Shown: positions 6,143-6,809 of the stretch, piece by piece
Layout: every line of letters begins with the position of its first letter
How positions within the stretch are numbered: the first letter of the stretch is position 1
Assembly: GCA_003070825.1 (NCBI GenBank)
Contig: QBLP01000094.1
Span: forward strand, 1-6,809
Source of the DNA: Halanaerobium sp.
GTDB lineage: Bacteria > Bacillota > Halanaerobiia > Halanaerobiales > Halanaerobiaceae
Length of the DNA stretch: 6,809 nucleotides
Direction of reading: 5' to 3'
Made by a program: the position numbers and the translations under genes
Notes under the pieces: model-generated
Database searches by the model: none
What the model saw: only the letters and a program-made list of their open reading frames with translations
Told to the model about the DNA's origin: nothing

Positions 6143-6341
6143 GAGATAGCTCAACATCAGCAGCCTGGATAAAACTACTAATGACAGTTCTGCATATTTT
6201 TTATGCAGACCCAGCAGACAGCCATTAAACCCTGGCTGAAAGCTTCGGCAAATTAGCCTTTCTTCTGCAGCAGCGGTTTAAGCTTAAGCCGGCAGAATAC
6301 TGATCAAAATTTGCGCCTCTACCTCATCAGAAGTGATGAGG
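6143..6341 (-). ncRNA. Lysine riboswitch (L-box) aptamer
   Basis: The minus-strand leader contains the L-box hallmarks in order. These are UAGAGGCGCAA (6321-6311) just after P1, then AUCAGUA, then GCCGAAGC in P3 (6249-6242), a GGCUG strand, a P4-like hairpin (UCUGCAU/AUGCAGA), CUGUCA and the closing GCUAUCUC (6150-6143). P1 forms between GAGGUAG (6325-6319) and CUAUCUC (6149-6143), giving an aptamer of about 183 nt, normal for this class. An additional hairpin (6341-6334 with 6329-6322) precedes and overlaps P1. Lysine binding should stabilise P1 and let the terminator at 6078-6105 form, switching off the whole operon. The identification rests on conserved-core recognition; no covariance search was run. 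Confidence 0.93.
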
Positions 6342-6381
6342 CATTTTCCTATTGAAATTTATTATCTTTTAACTTTGTTTA

Positions 6382-6410
6382 AGTATATATAATTGAAGAA
6401 AAGTTGTCAA
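6382..6410 (-). promoter_or_regulatory. Lysine operon promoter
   Basis: On the minus strand, a perfect TTGACA (6410-6405) and TATACT (6387-6382) are spaced by exactly 17 bp. Transcription would start near 6375, about 35 nt before the riboswitch, giving a leader of about 375 nt to the lysA ATG. The promoter sits 52 nt beyond the stop of the upstream membrane-protein gene. Confidence 0.85.
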
Positions 6411-6461
6411 GAAATAAATGATAATTTTTCTCACTAAATTTCTAGCTTCAAGTAATAGCCT

Positions 6462-6809
6462 TTATAGCCTCTTATCTATTTCCGGAATAATCAAAATAAG
6501 AGCAGCAGCAACAAAGCTAGAAGTAAAACTGTAAAGTAGTAATAATAAAATTGGATTACCGGCAGCCACTGAAGCCAGCACATTTCTCAGCGCCGTCCCT
6601 AAAATTGTATCGGTTAGAGTTAAAGTAAAATAAAAACCGCCTCCAAAGCCGACAGCTAAGATCAAAAAACTAAAGAATTTACTGTAGTTTTGCCTTAAAA
6701 TTCTTTTGATTAAAACAGCCATTACAGCATAGAAGAAAATAAAAAATAACTGCTGAAAAAAGAAAAGTAAGGCCATAATAAAGTTAAGTAGAACTAAAGT
6801 AGTATATTC
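6462..6809 (-). CDS. Unrecognised multi-pass membrane protein, 5' end missing
   Basis: The reading frame is open to the right edge of the window, adding 11 residues before the first ATG (6776). No ribosome binding site precedes that ATG and the extra residues are also hydrophobic (TTLVLLNFIM), so the true start is probably outside the window. The visible 115 residues hold about three membrane helices: one across the start to residue 23 counted from the internal ATG, one at about 32-52 and one at about 74-98. A basic loop (KRILRQNYSK) follows the first and a charged tail (PEIDKRL) ends the protein. I do not recognise the family; a transporter subunit or other small integral membrane protein are both possible. 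It lies upstream of and in line with the lysine operon, but that operon has its own promoter. No clear terminator follows this gene. Confidence 0.6.
   Translation of the reverse strand, partial: EYTTLVLLNFIMALLFFFQQLFFIFFYAVMAVLIKRILRQNYSKFFSFLILAVGFGGGFYFTLTLTDTILGTALRNVLASVAAGNPILLLLLYSFTSSFVAAALILIIPEIDKRL

Noticed and set aside
6455..6470. 7-bp tandem repeat (ATAGCCT twice, period 9)
   Set aside because: There are only two short copies at the end of a coding region, too little to be meaningful.
6462..6776. Complete 104-residue protein starting at the ATG ending at 6776
   Set aside because: The frame stays open to the window edge, no ribosome binding site precedes this ATG and the upstream residues continue the hydrophobic segment, so a 5'-truncated gene is more likely.

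Overview
The window carries a lysine/diaminopimelate (DAP) biosynthesis operon on the minus strand, controlled by a lysine riboswitch. To its left is a plus-strand tyrosine recombinase gene bracketed by copies of a palindromic repeat. Low G+C, strong AGGAGG-type ribosome binding sites, an L-box leader, a DapH-type (N-acetyl) DAP branch and a CtsR-like operator all point to a Bacillota (Firmicutes) genome. The acidic proteins would suit an anaerobic halophile such as a Halanaerobiales member, but that is a guess from general character and not a demonstrated assignment.

Left edge (1-198): bases 1-19 are exactly the Tn5/Nextera mosaic-end adapter, so genomic sequence begins near base 20 and this is a contig end. 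Bases 28-57 hold a well-formed minus-strand sigma-A promoter (TTGACC-17-TATAAT) overlapped by a CtsR-type heptad repeat; its gene lies beyond the contig end. Bases 108-189 are an 82-bp near-perfect inverted repeat with 24-bp arms (23/24) and an AT-rich loop.

Recombinase unit (199-1202): an intact XerC/XerD-like tyrosine recombinase starts with GTG nine bases after the inverted repeat. A third repeat copy lies at 1182-1202, in direct orientation to the copy at 169-189 (20/21 identical). The 3' copy also forms the right half of a hairpin which, read on the minus strand, is followed by seven U and serves as the terminator of the lysine operon.

Lysine operon (6410 down to 1159, minus strand): promoter TTGACA-17-TATACT, a roughly 375-nt leader with an L-box aptamer and intrinsic terminator, then lysA, dapA, dapB, dapH and a class III aminotransferase. 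lysA and dapA are separated by 1 nt, dapA and dapB overlap by ATGA, dapB and dapH are 46 nt apart, and a structured 169-nt spacer precedes the aminotransferase. DapA makes hydroxytetrahydrodipicolinate, DapB reduces it, DapH N-acetylates tetrahydrodipicolinate, the aminotransferase probably makes N-acetyl-LL-DAP, and LysA decarboxylates meso-DAP to lysine. The N-acetyl-DAP deacetylase, DapF, aspartokinase and Asd are not in the window.

Right edge (6462-6809): the 3' part of an unrecognised multi-pass membrane protein gene, also on the minus strand and running off the window.

The most unusual element is the repeat-bracketed recombinase. Nothing else suggests a wholly new system; the remaining findings are details of regulation and pathway variants.
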